NCBI RefSeq assembly: GCF_000013705.1
Contig: NC_007947.1
Span: forward strand, 2,046,001 to 2,110,000
DNA length: 64,000 nt
Direction: 5' to 3'
DNA from: Methylobacillus flagellatus KT
GTDB lineage: Bacteria; Pseudomonadota; Gammaproteobacteria; Burkholderiales; Methylophilaceae
Below the pieces are notes generated by a model. That model was not told the origin of the DNA and did not search any database. It saw nothing but the letters and a program-made list of their open reading frames with translations. Each line of letters starts with the position of its first letter. Position 1 is the stretch's first letter. A program made the position numbers and the translations under genes. This document shows positions 21,893 through 32,164 of the stretch, one piece after another.

Positions 21893-22960
21893 CTAAACAC
21901 GCAGCGCCCGTCCACTATTGGCGGCCAGGTACTGCAAAACCCTACCGGGCATGTCATTTAATGAGCTCACGTCATCCACGCCACCCATGGCAATTGCTTC
22001 CTTCGGCATGCCGAATACAACACAGCTCGCTTCGTCCTGTGCAAAGTTGTATGCGCCTGCCTGCTTCATTTTCAACATTCCTTCAGCGCCGTCTTTGCCC
22101 ATGCCGGTGAGAATAACACCGATCGCATTCTTGCCCGCATTGTTCGCGGCTGAGCTGAACAGGACATCCACCGATGGGCGGTGACGGCTGACAGGTGGGC
22201 CGTCATCCAGCTGGGTCACATAGTTGGCTCCGCTGCGCGCCAGCAATAGGTGCGAATGCCCTGGCGCAATATACGCATGGCCGGGCAGGACACGCTCACC
22301 CCCTTTCGCCTCCTGCACTGAGATTTTGCACAGGGCATTCAGCCGGTTTGCAAAGGATTGCGTAAAGCCTGCAGGCATATGCTGCGTAATCAGGATGCCA
22401 GGACAGTCCGACGGCATTTGCATCAGAAAGGACTTGATTGCCTCTGTGCCCCCCGTGGAGGCGCCGATGATAATGAGTTTTTCGCTACTGATCAGCGGAT
22501 TGCCTACCAAAGGCAAACCCGCGCCGCCTGCCACAGGGGTCAATGGTTTCCTCGCAATCAATCGTGCCCTGGAGGCTGCGCGTATCTTGTCTGCGATCAT
22601 TTCGCTATATTCATGCATGCCATTGGCAATCGAAATTTTCGGCTTGGTAACGAAATCCACTGCACCCAGCTCCATCGCGCGCATCGTGATTTCCGAGCCG
22701 CGCTCAGTCAGTGAGGAAATCATCACGACCGGCATCGGGCGCAAGCGCATGAGGCGCTCAAGAAAATCCAGCCCGTCCATCTTGGGCATTTCCACATCCA
22801 GAGTCAGCACATCAGGATTCTTTTGCTTGATCATTTCGCGGGCGATCAGGGGGTCGGGAGCCGTCCCGACAACCTCGAGGTCAGGCTGCTGGTTGATGAT
22901 TTCGGTCAGCAGGCTGCGAATCAGCGCTGAATCGTCGATGATAAGAACTTTTATAGTCAT
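21893..22960 (-). CDS. cheB: Receptor methylesterase/deamidase CheB
   Basis: 355 residues: an N-terminal receiver (phospho-aspartate in [20 protein letters not shown]), a linker of about 20 residues and a C-terminal esterase with the catalytic serine in [16 protein letters not shown], the histidine in [17 protein letters not shown] and the aspartate in [10 protein letters not shown]. It removes methyl groups from receptors during adaptation, opposing CheR encoded two genes upstream. Confidence 0.96.
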   Translation of the reverse strand: MTIKVLIIDDSALIRSLLTEIINQQPDLEVVGTAPDPLIAREMIKQKNPDVLTLDVEMPKMDGLDFLERLMRLRPMPVVMISSLTERGSEITMRAMELGAVDFVTKPKISIANGMHEYSEMIADKIRAASRARLIARKPLTPVAGGAGLPLVGNPLISSEKLIIIGASTGGTEAIKSFLMQMPSDCPGILITQHMPAGFTQSFANRLNALCKISVQEAKGGERVLPGHAYIAPGHSHLLLARSGANYVTQLDDGPPVSRHRPSVDVLFSSAANNAGKNAIGVILTGMGKDGAEGMLKMKQAGAYNFAQDEASCVVFGMPKEAIAMGGVDDVSSLNDMPGRVLQYLAANSGRALRV

Positions 22961-23036
22961 GTCATTGCCTTTTTATTGATCGATCGCCTGGCCCCTGGCT
23001 TCCTCCCAGCCACCATGCATGCTCCGGAGCCTGCAT

Positions 23037-23648
23037 TCAAAACAATTCCACCTCGCCAGCCACCTTGTTCGCCTTCAACCTCTTGGCATAGCTCTCTTCA
23101 CGTGAAATCAAGGTGTTGTTGTGCATTTGCTTCAGCTTCTTGACCAATACGCGTCCGGTTCTGGGGAAGAAATACACTTTCCTGGGATAGATATCGTTCA
23201 GGTCCTCGCCCACCACGCGGATATTCTCGTCGCGCAAATACTTACGCACAAAGGCCGCATTCTTCTCGCCGATATTGATCGCCGTAAAACCGCTCAGCAC
23301 ATTGCCTCCACCAAAAATCTTGGCTTCCAGGTTCTCTCTGCGCGCGCCATTCTTCAATAGCTGGTTGATCAATACTTCCATGGCGTAAGTCCCATAACGG
23401 GCTGATTCCGACACTGGGTTGTTGGCATCAGCAGGGTTGCCTTCCGGCAACATGAAATGATTCATGCCACCGATGCCGGAAACCTTGTCGCGGATGCAGG
23501 CGGATACGCATGAGCCCAGCACCGTCACGATGACGATATCCTGATTGGTCGTGTAATACTCCCCGGGCAGAATCTTGGCAGCTTCGCAATTGAAGGTTTT
23601 GTCGAAATACAAGTTGGTCGCCAACTGCTCTTCTATCGGATTGGCCAT
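23037..23648 (-). CDS. cheD: Chemoreceptor glutamine deamidase CheD
   Basis: 203 residues with the CheD core. The catalytic cysteine is in VTVLGSCVSACIRD, and the histidine and threonine region follows with GGMNHFMLPEG. AKIFGGGNVL, IGEKNAAFVRKYL and FPRTGRVLVKKL complete the family pattern. It deamidates receptor glutamines so they can be methylated. It starts 2 bp after cheR, so translation is probably coupled. Confidence 0.96.
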   Translation of the reverse strand: MANPIEEQLATNLYFDKTFNCEAAKILPGEYYTTNQDIVIVTVLGSCVSACIRDKVSGIGGMNHFMLPEGNPADANNPVSESARYGTYAMEVLINQLLKNGARRENLEAKIFGGGNVLSGFTAINIGEKNAAFVRKYLRDENIRVVGEDLNDIYPRKVYFFPRTGRVLVKKLKQMHNNTLISREESYAKRLKANKVAGEVELF

Positions 23649-23650
23649 GT

Positions 23651-24502
23651 TCAGCCTCCACGCCGATTGAGGGTATACACCGTCTTGCCCAGCAGCCTGA
23701 ATGCGTCAGTGGCATAAAGGAAATTTTCAGAATGTCCGGCAAACAGCAACCCATCGGGCTTCAGCAGCGGAACGAAGCGCTTGAGAATCGACGATTGCGT
23801 CGGCTTGTCGAAATAGATCATGACATTTCGGCAGAAAATAGCATCAAATGGCCCGCTGATCGGCCAACTGCTACTCAGCAGGTTCAACGGCATGAAACTG
23901 ACCAGTTTGCGCAAATCATCGCGTACCCGCACCAAACCCTGCTGCTTCCCTGTCCCACGCAAAAAGAATTTCTTCTTCTGTTCGATCGACAATTTCTCAA
24001 TACGGTCATAGGCATATATGCCCGCAGCAGCCGTTGCCAGCACATTGGTATCAATATCGGTGGCAATGATCTCGACGGGAGGACGCAGTGTACCAAATGC
24101 CTCACAAGCGGTTATCGCGAGACTATAGGGCTCCTCCCCAGTGGAGCTTGCACAGCACCAAATGGAAATAGGATGGGCCGCCTTGCTGATATGCTCCGCG
24201 AGAATGGGAAAATGGTGGTGCTCACGAAAAAATGATGTCAGGTTGGTAGTAAGCGCATTGGTAAAGGCTTCCCATTCCTCCGACCCAGTCCCGCTTTCCA
24301 GCGTATCAAGATAATGCTGGAAGCTGGACATGCCGGTCGCCCGCAAGCGCCTCGCCAGGCGGCTGTAAACCATCTCATGCTTGGAATCCGACAGCGAAAT
24401 GCCGGCCGCCTGGTAGATCAGCTTGCGTACGCGGGCAAAATCCGCTTCTGTAAAATCAAACTCCTTGCCGACATTCGATTGGCTGACTATGCGCGAATTC
24501 AA
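23651..24502 (-). CDS. cheR: Chemoreceptor methyltransferase CheR
   Basis: 283 residues with the N-terminal helical CheR domain (FARVRKLIYQAAGISLSDSK and YSRLARRLRATG) and a SAM-binding domain (IWCCASSTGEEPYSLAI, IIATDIDTNVL). The C-terminal FDAIFCRNVMIYFDKPTQ, then LFAGHSENF, completes the family pattern. It methylates receptor glutamates using SAM. The beta-subdomain that binds pentapeptide tethers should be within the second half, which fits the tether seen on the neighbouring receptor. Confidence 0.96.
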   Translation of the reverse strand: MNSRIVSQSNVGKEFDFTEADFARVRKLIYQAAGISLSDSKHEMVYSRLARRLRATGMSSFQHYLDTLESGTGSEEWEAFTNALTTNLTSFFREHHHFPILAEHISKAAHPISIWCCASSTGEEPYSLAITACEAFGTLRPPVEIIATDIDTNVLATAAAGIYAYDRIEKLSIEQKKKFFLRGTGKQQGLVRVRDDLRKLVSFMPLNLLSSSWPISGPFDAIFCRNVMIYFDKPTQSSILKRFVPLLKPDGLLFAGHSENFLYATDAFRLLGKTVYTLNRRGG

Positions 24503-24531
24503 TTATCCATTCCTCTGCCTATGCATAATGG

Positions 24532-26328
24532 TCAAAATTCTTCCCATTCGTCGCTGGAAAGGTCCGACCCGACGACCTTCTTATGGATACCTGATCTGGA
24601 TGGCGTTGCATTGGGAATCGCGGCGGGCTTGGCATTCACTTTTGCCACAGATACCCTTTGTTTTGCAGAGGCGCTCGATACAACGTCTGCCTTGACTTTG
24701 GAAGGGGGAGTTTCAGGCGCAGACTCTTTCGCTTGAGCCCTAGGGTCTCGCTCCAGCGGGGTATCCCTGCCATTGCCAAGCTTGAATACACTTGCCGCAC
24801 GCTCGAGCTGCAATACATCCTGCCGCAGCGCATCGGCCGCTGCAGCGGACTCCTCGACCAGGGCAGCATTGCGCTGCGTGACTTCATCCATATCATTGAC
24901 AGCATGGTTCACTTGGTCGATACCTGCGCTCTGCTCGATCGAGGCGGCGGATATTTCCGCCATGATATCGGTGACATTACGCACTGAAGCCACAATTTCC
25001 GTCATCGTGGTGCCGGCCTGGTCAACGAACTCGACACCGGCCTCAACCCGTTCGACTGAATCAGAAATCAATCCCTTGATTTCTTTGGCCGCCGCCGCAG
25101 AACGATGTGCCAAATTGCGCACTTCGCTCGCCACGACCGCGAACCCACGCCCCTGCTCGCCAGCACGTGCTGCCTCAACGGCTGCATTCAATGCCAGGAT
25201 ATTGGTCTGAAAAGCAATGCCGTCAATCACGCCGATGATGTCTGAAATCTTGTTGGCCGACTCGCTGATCAAGCGCATCCGATCCCTGACTTCCCCGATC
25301 ACTTCTCCACCCCGGGCAGCCACGCTGGAAGCGGATATCACCAACTGATTGGCCTGCCGTGCATTGTCGGCATTCTGTTTCACCGTCGAAGCAAGCTCTT
25401 CCATGGAACTGGCCGTTTCCTCCAGCGAGCTGGCCTGAGACTCGGTGCGCGCCGACAGGTCGTTATTGCCGTTGGCAATTTCGTTTACCCCGGTATTGAT
25501 GCGCTGCATATTGGTACGAATGTCGGTGATCATGGCCACAATGTTGACATTCATCTGGTTGAGAGCCCGCAACAGCATGCCTGTCTCATCCGTCTTGCTC
25601 GCACTGAACTTGTGCGAAAGATCGCCGCTGGCAAGCGCATTCGCAATGTCAGTCGCTTCACGGAGCGGCTTGATCACTGAGTTGGATAGTGAAACCGCTA
25701 GACTGAGCATCGCGACCATGGCCACCAGGGCGCCACCAACAACGAAACTGATATCCAGCCCATTGAATGTTGCAGCGATGACAACCACCATGGCCAGAAG
25801 AATGGCGATGGTAGTCACCGCAACTTGTGTTTTCAATGTCATTTGCATTGCTCTTCTTACTCGCGATATGAAGTCTGTTTTCAGAATCTCGCCACGATGC
25901 AACTTGAGTCCATGATGTTTGTTTTCACGCAAACGGGCATAAATCTGAGAAGCTTGCTCGACCTGCTGACGCGACGGCTTGACGCGTACAGACATATATC
26001 CCACGACATTGCCGTTCTGCCGCATTGGAGTTGCGTTTGCCAATACCCAGTAATAGTCACCGTTCTTACGTCGGTTCTTGACCATTCCTGTCCAAGGCAA
26101 TCCGGCTTTCAGCGTTGCCCACATGTCGGCAAAGGCTTCGGGAGGCATGTCCGGATGGCGCACCAGATTATGTGGTGAGCCAATCAGTTCATCTTCGGTA
26201 AAACCACTCACCTCAATGAAATCCTGGTTGATGTAAGTGATCTTTCCTTGGAGGTCAGTCGTCGACAAAATCGACTGACCATCCTGCAGAAAATACTCGT
26301 TGTTGGTCACAGGCATATTGATACGCAT
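24532..26328 (-). CDS. PAS-domain chemoreceptor, Aer-like, with C-terminal CheR tether
   Basis: 598 residues. The N-terminal PAS domain (about 10-125: LSTTDLQGKITYINQDFIEV, GSPHNLVRHPDMPPEAFADM, MVKNRRKNGDYYWVLANATP) resembles that of the FAD-binding redox sensor Aer. A hydrophobic region (about 168-215) follows with two membrane segments and a very short loop, then HAMP and the MCP signalling domain with [20 protein letters not shown]. The C-terminus is an extended linker ending SSDEWEEF, which fits the xWxxF pentapeptide that recruits CheR/CheB. It probably mediates energy taxis; the ligand is inferred, not shown. Confidence 0.88.
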   Translation of the reverse strand: MRINMPVTNNEYFLQDGQSILSTTDLQGKITYINQDFIEVSGFTEDELIGSPHNLVRHPDMPPEAFADMWATLKAGLPWTGMVKNRRKNGDYYWVLANATPMRQNGNVVGYMSVRVKPSRQQVEQASQIYARLRENKHHGLKLHRGEILKTDFISRVRRAMQMTLKTQVAVTTIAILLAMVVVIAATFNGLDISFVVGGALVAMVAMLSLAVSLSNSVIKPLREATDIANALASGDLSHKFSASKTDETGMLLRALNQMNVNIVAMITDIRTNMQRINTGVNEIANGNNDLSARTESQASSLEETASSMEELASTVKQNADNARQANQLVISASSVAARGGEVIGEVRDRMRLISESANKISDIIGVIDGIAFQTNILALNAAVEAARAGEQGRGFAVVASEVRNLAHRSAAAAKEIKGLISDSVERVEAGVEFVDQAGTTMTEIVASVRNVTDIMAEISAASIEQSAGIDQVNHAVNDMDEVTQRNAALVEESAAAADALRQDVLQLERAASVFKLGNGRDTPLERDPRAQAKESAPETPPSKVKADVVSSASAKQRVSVAKVNAKPAAIPNATPSRSGIHKKVVGSDLSSDEWEEF

Positions 26329-26419
26329 GCTATTTTTCTCCTAATCTTCAGTATGGAATTCCACGTGCATCCTTCTGCCTTTTGTTCGAAACAAGTATTT
26401 TATTTTTATAGCTATTTTT

Positions 26420-28102
26420 TTAATTTATTTTAAACACGCCGACCGTAGAGGACAGTTTCTGCGCCTGCTCCTCGAGACTTTCTGCCGCTGCCGCTGCCTG
26501 TTCAACCAAAGCCGCATTCTGCTGGGTCATTTCATCCATTTGCCCGATCGCGATGTTCACCTGCTCGATACCAGCGCTTTGTTCCTGACTGGCAGAAGTA
26601 ATTTCACCCATGATGTCGGCCACGCGCTGCACTGAGCTCACGATTTCGCTCATCGTGGTACCGGCTTGGTCCACCAGCTTGTTGCCGATGTCAACCTTCT
26701 CAACGGAGTCGCCGATCAGGCCCTTGATTTCTTTCGCTGCAGCAGCAGAGCGCTGCGCCAAATTGCGCACTTCGCTCGCCACGACCGCAAACCCACGTCC
26801 CTGCTCGCCAGCACGTGCTGCCTCAACGGCTGCATTCAATGCCAGGATATTGGTCTGAAAGGCAATGCCGTCAATCACGCCGATGATATCCACGATCTTT
26901 CGTGAACTCTCCTTGATCGATCCCATGGTGCTGACCACCTGGTCGACCACATGTCCGCCCCGTACCGCAGACTCCGACGCCGTAATCACCAGCTGGTTCG
27001 CCTGTCTTGCATTGTCGGCATTCTGCCGTACGGTCGAAGTCAGCTCTTCCATGGAACTAGCGGTCTGCTCCAAGCTGGATGCCTGGCTTTCCGTGCGGGA
27101 GGAAAGGTCTGCATTGCCAGAGGAAATTTCGCTGGTCGCGACCAGCATGGTATCCGTACTGCCGCGTACCTCAGTCACCAGCCTGCGTAGCTCCTGGATC
27201 ATGAAACGAATGCCGACCAGCAGCTTGCCAGGCTCATCAGAAGCATTCTCGTCGATCATATCGAGCAAATCATTCTGGCGCGGCGCCAGGTCGCCCTTGG
27301 AAACACGTCCGATCACGCGGATACCATAGTTGATGGGCTCGATGATCGACACCGTGATCACTCTGGCAAATACCACACCGAGCACAAGGGCCAGCACCCC
27401 CAGACCAACCACCAGAATACGCCCCTGGACACTGGCACTTTTATTGGCTGCGGCCAGCGCCAACGTCTTGTCACGCTCATACTGCAAAAGCTCATCCATT
27501 GCATTCTGGTAGATATCACGGGCAGCCTGGAAGCTGCTGTCCACAGTTTCGTAATATGCCTTCTCGTCCGAGATGAGCTTATTACTGACATTGCGCTTTT
27601 CTTCCAGGCTCACTTGTTCATTAGTCAGCCAGTTTTCCAGCGCAGCGGCACGCACGTTTAACCCTACCCGCACCTTGAAGGCCTCGCTACGTGCTTGGTC
27701 GAACGCTTCCCGTGCCTTGTTGACCTTCTGCAACAAAGGCTGGTATTCATCTCCCTGCATGGATTCCACAACCTGGGCCTGAAGCTTGTCGGTTTCTTGT
27801 GAGTATTGGTTCACCCTGTCAAGGAAGTAGGCTTCTTGGCTCTGACTGCGATTCCTGATATATGCCACGGCATTGGTAATATTCATATTGGTATGCAGCT
27901 TCCAATCATTCAGCAGCGCCTGCCTGCTCGCGGATTGCGTGACAATCTCATCCGTACGGTGACTCATGGATGTCATCAGCACCAGGCTAAGAATGACGAT
28001 CACCGCGAGCAGAAGCAGCAACGATCCAAAACCTATCATCAGGCGCTTGGTGATCTGCAGGCTATACATGTAATTCATCAATGGATTCAGTAGCTTCATC
28101 AT
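26420..28102 (-). CDS. Methyl-accepting chemotaxis protein, Tsr/Tar-like
   Basis: 560 residues: a first membrane helix at about residues 20-45 ([20 protein letters not shown]) and a periplasmic four-helix-bundle-like sensor of about 150 residues. A second membrane helix follows ([20 protein letters not shown]), then HAMP and the signalling domain with [20 protein letters not shown]. The C-terminus ends GVFKIN without a CheR tether. The ligand is unknown. A 129-bp stretch of its signalling domain is almost identical to the neighbouring receptor gene. Confidence 0.92.
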   Translation of the reverse strand: MMKLLNPLMNYMYSLQITKRLMIGFGSLLLLLAVIVILSLVLMTSMSHRTDEIVTQSASRQALLNDWKLHTNMNITNAVAYIRNRSQSQEAYFLDRVNQYSQETDKLQAQVVESMQGDEYQPLLQKVNKAREAFDQARSEAFKVRVGLNVRAAALENWLTNEQVSLEEKRNVSNKLISDEKAYYETVDSSFQAARDIYQNAMDELLQYERDKTLALAAANKSASVQGRILVVGLGVLALVLGVVFARVITVSIIEPINYGIRVIGRVSKGDLAPRQNDLLDMIDENASDEPGKLLVGIRFMIQELRRLVTEVRGSTDTMLVATSEISSGNADLSSRTESQASSLEQTASSMEELTSTVRQNADNARQANQLVITASESAVRGGHVVDQVVSTMGSIKESSRKIVDIIGVIDGIAFQTNILALNAAVEAARAGEQGRGFAVVASEVRNLAQRSAAAAKEIKGLIGDSVEKVDIGNKLVDQAGTTMSEIVSSVQRVADIMGEITSASQEQSAGIEQVNIAIGQMDEMTQQNAALVEQAAAAAESLEEQAQKLSSTVGVFKIN

Positions 28103-28157
28103 TTCTCATCTCCGCCCTTAGAATTGAATATTTATTTTTTTTAAGGTTATGTTGTAA

Positions 28158-28682
28158 TTAAGCTTCCACAGCGATCTGGTCGACCAAGCCCATTTCCGAA
28201 CTACTCATCAATTTGTCGATATCAACCAGTATCAGCATGCGATCATCCAGCGTGCCCAAGCCAATCAGGTAGTCGGTGCTCAGAATGGCCCCCATTTCCG
28301 GCGCGGGCTTGATCTGTTGCGCACTCAGGGTCGTGACGTCGGAAACACTGTCCACCACGATCCCGGTCACGCGACCATTGATATTGAGGATAATGACGAC
28401 CGTGAACTGGTCATAGGTTGGCGTCCCCAGGTTGAACCTGATGCGCATGTCTACGATCGGGACGATAATGCCGCGCAGATTGATCACGCCCTTGATAAAT
28501 TCCGGCGCATTGACGATCCTGGTCACGCTTTCGTAACCGCGGATTTCCTGCACCTTGAGGATATCGATCCCGTACTCCTCGTTGCCCAGCGTAAAAGCGA
28601 GAAACTCACTGTTCTCGCCTTGCGCCATTTCTGAAGCATGCGGCGGTTGGCCCTCTGCTTTATGACTTGTTAGTTCTAACAT
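28158..28682 (-). CDS. cheW: Chemotaxis coupling protein CheW
   Basis: 174 residues. A single CheW SH3-like fold couples receptors to Che[41 protein letters not shown] and [20 protein letters not shown] follow the family pattern. A N-terminal extension of about 25 residues is polar. It starts 10 bp downstream of cheA. Confidence 0.96.
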   Translation of the reverse strand: MLELTSHKAEGQPPHASEMAQGENSEFLAFTLGNEEYGIDILKVQEIRGYESVTRIVNAPEFIKGVINLRGIIVPIVDMRIRFNLGTPTYDQFTVVIILNINGRVTGIVVDSVSDVTTLSAQQIKPAPEMGAILSTDYLIGLGTLDDRMLILVDIDKLMSSSEMGLVDQIAVEA

Positions 28683-28692
28683 GACACACCTC

Positions 28693-31044
28693 TTAATGAA
28701 TGGAAGTTTCAGTGATCAACTGCCTGCTGGAGCGCAGCAAATTGGCAACATCCAGAATCAGTGCAACGCCGCCATCGCCGAGGATGGTAGCGCCGGAAAT
28801 TCCTGCCACCTTGCGGTAATTGGATTCCAGATTCTTCACCACAACCTGCTGCTGCCCTACCAGCTCATCCACGAACAGAGCGGCTTTCTTGCCATCTGCC
28901 TGCAAAACCACGAGGATGCCATCCTCGGGGGCGCGATAAAGTGGCTCGATACCAAACATCTGGTATAGGGGAATCAGTGGTAAGTAATCTTCACGCACCT
29001 TGACCAGACGGCCTTGGCCAGTCACCTCCTTGACGTCGTCCGCGGATGGCTGCAACGACTCCATGACAAAGCTCAGCGGCAGGATATAGACCTCCTCCCC
29101 CACCCGGATAGACATGCCGTCAAGGATCGCCAGGGTCAACGGCAGCGAAATCGAAATGGTCGTGCCGTATCCCGCAGCCGAGCGTATGTCGACTACGCCC
29201 CCCATGGCAGTGATGTTGCGCTTGACCACGTCCATGCCCACCCCACGACCAGAAACATCGGTCACCTGCTCAGCGGTTGAAAAGCCGGGAGCAAAGATCA
29301 ATTGCCATACATCGCTGTCGGGCATGGTGTCGGAAACGCTCAGGCCTGAGGACTTCGCCTTGTTGAGAATACGCTCACGGTTCAAGCCGCCACCATCATC
29401 GCTCACCTCAATGATGATATTGCCGCCCTGGTGCCCCGCTGACAGGGACAAGCGCCCAACCGGGCTTTTGCCTGCCGCAGTACGCACTTCGGGCGGCTCG
29501 ATACCATGGTCGATACTGTTGCGTACCAGGTGGGTCAGCGGATCGACAATGCGCTCGATCAGCCCCTTATCCAGCTCTGTGGCCGCGCCGTTGGTGACGA
29601 ACTCGACCTTTTTGCCAAGCTTGCTTGCAAGATCGCGCACCATGCGCGGGAAACGGGAGAACACATAATCCATGGGCATCATGCGGATCGACATGACAGC
29701 CTCCTGCAAGTCCCGGGTATTGCGTGTCAGCTGGCCCACGCTGTTGAGCAACCGCTCGTGCACCATGGGATCCAGCGTGCTGGTGCGTTGCTCTATCATC
29801 GCCTGGGTGATCACCAGCTCCCCGACCAGGTTGATCAATTGGTCCACCTTCTCGATCCCGACACGGATGGACGTGGTTTCCTGGCTCACTGCCACCTTGT
29901 CGGCTTCGCGGCGCGGCGCAACCCGCTTGTTTTCCAGCGGCTCACCAGTCGTCTTGGCCCCCTCGATGGGAGCTGGCTGATTCCCTGCCTCCGGCTTGGC
30001 GACACTCGCATCGAATAGGCCGAAATCGCCTTCATCCAGCGGCTTTTCCGCGGCCTGTGTCGATGATGGCTGTACGCTTTCTGTTCCGGGGGGGATGTTT
30101 GCCTCTGCCACCTTGAGCTTGTCGACATCAACGACAAAGGAACTCACGGCCAGGATGCTGTCGCGCTTTTCCTCGGTTTCCAGCCACAGCGAGCGCAGTT
30201 TGCCAGCCATCGGCTGCACCACAACCTTGCCGAGCAACTCCAGCTCCGACACCAGCGTGCTCCAATCCTTGTCCGTGATATCCGGGATTTCGATGAGAAA
30301 CCCTTGCCCGCCCTTAGATGATGGCTTGGCTGAGCTCATATCCTGCGCTCCGCCACTTTGCTCCGTAATGACCAGATCGTCGGGGTCGAGGACAAAAGAA
30401 CAGATGGCGATGATGTTTTCCAGGGTTTCGTCTGTCTCAAGCTGGATCACATGTCGGTCGCCAACCGGGGGCAATGCTTCCACCGTGCCCAGCAATGCCA
30501 GCTCCTCGGACAATGCCTTCACATCCTTGTCCGGCAATACAGGCAGCTGTACTTGGTAACGTCTAATGGCCTGCGCATCGGGCTTGGCATTCGTAGCCTC
30601 TGGCGTTTTCTCGGCCTGGGCCAATGTTTCTCGCAAAGCGGGGACGCTCTTTCCATCTTCTTGGGCGAGGACATGCAACGTGGCCTTGACCTCGCTGACG
30701 GCTTCCTGGTCCACCAGACTGCCATTACGATGTCCATCCAACTGCATCTTGAGGATATCCTTGGCGGCAAGGAACACATCCACATGCTCCGCCTGCAGCT
30801 TCATCTCGTTCTTGCGGATACGATCCAGCAAGTTCTCAAGCACATGGGTGATCTCGGTCATGTCCGCCATGCCGAAAGTCGCGGCTCCGCCCTTGATGGA
30901 GTGTACCGCCCGGAAAATGGCATTGAGATCCTCTGCACTCGGGCTCTCGATATCAAGTTCGAGCAACAAACGCTCAGCTTCCGCCAGCAGTTCATCGGAC
31001 TCATCGAAGAACACCTGGTAAAACTGGCTCATGTCAATTGTCAT
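28693..31044 (-). CDS. cheA: Chemotaxis histidine kinase CheA with duplicated P2-region module
   Basis: 783 residues. The P1 phosphotransfer domain has H48 in [15 protein letters not shown]. Two copies of one module follow, at about residues 163-228 and 248-315: each has a D-K-D start, a SEL-LLG helix ([14 protein letters not shown] versus [14 protein letters not shown]), a LET strand and an ICSFVLD/VSSFVVD end. The P3 dimerisation domain, the P4 ATP-binding domain ([23 protein letters not shown]-type box) and the P5 CheW-like domain ([20 protein letters not shown]) then follow. The kinase core looks complete. The modules occupy the place of the CheY/CheB-binding P2 domain. Confidence 0.95.
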   Translation of the reverse strand: MTIDMSQFYQVFFDESDELLAEAERLLLELDIESPSAEDLNAIFRAVHSIKGGAATFGMADMTEITHVLENLLDRIRKNEMKLQAEHVDVFLAAKDILKMQLDGHRNGSLVDQEAVSEVKATLHVLAQEDGKSVPALRETLAQAEKTPEATNAKPDAQAIRRYQVQLPVLPDKDVKALSEELALLGTVEALPPVGDRHVIQLETDETLENIIAICSFVLDPDDLVITEQSGGAQDMSSAKPSSKGGQGFLIEIPDITDKDWSTLVSELELLGKVVVQPMAGKLRSLWLETEEKRDSILAVSSFVVDVDKLKVAEANIPPGTESVQPSSTQAAEKPLDEGDFGLFDASVAKPEAGNQPAPIEGAKTTGEPLENKRVAPRREADKVAVSQETTSIRVGIEKVDQLINLVGELVITQAMIEQRTSTLDPMVHERLLNSVGQLTRNTRDLQEAVMSIRMMPMDYVFSRFPRMVRDLASKLGKKVEFVTNGAATELDKGLIERIVDPLTHLVRNSIDHGIEPPEVRTAAGKSPVGRLSLSAGHQGGNIIIEVSDDGGGLNRERILNKAKSSGLSVSDTMPDSDVWQLIFAPGFSTAEQVTDVSGRGVGMDVVKRNITAMGGVVDIRSAAGYGTTISISLPLTLAILDGMSIRVGEEVYILPLSFVMESLQPSADDVKEVTGQGRLVKVREDYLPLIPLYQMFGIEPLYRAPEDGILVVLQADGKKAALFVDELVGQQQVVVKNLESNYRKVAGISGATILGDGGVALILDVANLLRSSRQLITETSIH

Positions 31045-31115
31045 TATTCAACTCCACATTGGTTCATGCTTGTCCATCGCAAAAAACGGAGCGAAGGCGG
31101 TGCCATGCACGGGCA

Positions 31116-31481
31116 TCATCCGATGACACGCTGAACAACATCCAATAAGCGTTTGGGATCAAATGGCTTGACCAGCCACCCTGTCGCTCCAGCAGCACGG
31201 CCCAATGCCTTCATCTCGTCACTGGACTCTGTCGTCAACATTAATATCGGCACTTTCTGGTAGGAACTGAGGTTGCGCAGTGATTTAATCAACGTCAATC
31301 CATCCATGTTTGGCATGTTCTGATCCGTCAACACCAAATCCACGACCTGGGTCTGCGCCTTGTTCAACGCATCCTCACCATCCACCGCCTCGATGACCTG
31401 GTAGCCGGCAGCATTCAGACTGAACACCACCATCTGCCTCAATGACCCGGAGTCATCCACAGCCAGTATTGTTTTTCCCAT
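31116..31481 (-). CDS. cheY: Second CheY-type response regulator
   Basis: A 121-residue receiver domain, ATG chosen at 31481 (MGKTILAVDDSGSLRQMVVF). The phospho-aspartate is in [17 protein letters not shown], the threonine in PILMLTTESSDEM and the lysine in GWLVKPF. The gene directly precedes cheA, so it is more like the CheY paralogs of environmental bacteria than like the cheY next to cheZ. It could act as a phosphate sink or a second motor regulator; the sequence does not decide. Confidence 0.9.
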   Translation of the reverse strand: MGKTILAVDDSGSLRQMVVFSLNAAGYQVIEAVDGEDALNKAQTQVVDLVLTDQNMPNMDGLTLIKSLRNLSSYQKVPILMLTTESSDEMKALGRAAGATGWLVKPFDPKRLLDVVQRVIG

Positions 31482-31549
31482 ATCTTTTAATCCCCGTTCC
31501 TGCACGCCTGTACGCTCCAGCACGTACCTGACATTGTTAAAAGAGAAAC

Positions 31550-32098
31550 CTAGAAAAGCTCAATATCTCCAACCCCCATGTGTTGCTGATTCACCGACGA
31601 CTGCAAATCGCGGTGCATGGAAGTGCGTTTTTCGTTGAGCGACTCGCTCATCTTTTGCAAAATGGCCGCAATATCCTCGCGCGAGTGCTCTGCCACCAGG
31701 GACTCATGCTGGTCTGCCATCGCCAGCAGCAACAGCTTGAGCCCGCTGACTCGTGCAAGTGCGCGAGTCAGCAATTGGTTGGTCATGTCCTCGAACTGCA
31801 TGCCAGTCACGACACGGTTCACTTCGCTCTCGATCTGGCGGCTATACATCGCCACCTCGGCAATATGCTGCTGCGACAATTGCGTGCTGGTGCTCAGGCT
31901 CAAGAGTATCTGCTGCTGTGCCTGAGCAGCCCGGTTGATGGCCATGAAGCCATCCACCAGCATGCCGATTGCTTCGCGTAACAAGGCATTGGCCCGGTCA
32001 AGGTCAGTCTCCACATGCTCGAGGTGTTCCTCTCCCCAGCCGCCGAGGCTGACCAATAGCTCTCTTAATTCATTTATTGGTATAGTCTGACTTGTCAT
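31550..32098 (-). CDS. CheZ-like helical chemotaxis protein with DxxxQ motif
   Basis: 182 residues from the ATG at 32098, which has an AGGA site at proper spacing; an ATG 24 bp upstream has a poor site. The protein is predicted almost fully helical. Its middle holds VVTGMQFEDMTNQLLTRAL, where D104 and Q108 have the spacing of the CheZ catalytic pair (FQDLTGQ in the true cheZ of this window). The C-terminus is GVGDIELF, loosely like the CheZ CheY-binding tail. It lies between motB and the second cheY, so a phosphatase for that regulator is an attractive inference. It is clearly not an ordinary CheZ and could be a scaffold. Confidence 0.6.
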   Translation of the reverse strand: MTSQTIPINELRELLVSLGGWGEEHLEHVETDLDRANALLREAIGMLVDGFMAINRAAQAQQQILLSLSTSTQLSQQHIAEVAMYSRQIESEVNRVVTGMQFEDMTNQLLTRALARVSGLKLLLLAMADQHESLVAEHSREDIAAILQKMSESLNEKRTSMHRDLQSSVNQQHMGVGDIELF

Positions 32099-32164
32099 AT
32101 CACTATCCTGTCCAGACCGCATTCCATCTGTAAAAAACGAGAGAAAAGTCCTGCTTGGCTCACA

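Noticed and set aside
28103..28157. Sigma-28 promoter before the Tsr/Tar-like receptor gene
   Set aside because: TAAATATT is present with correct spacing, but the -10 region GCGGAGAT matches only about half of the consensus.
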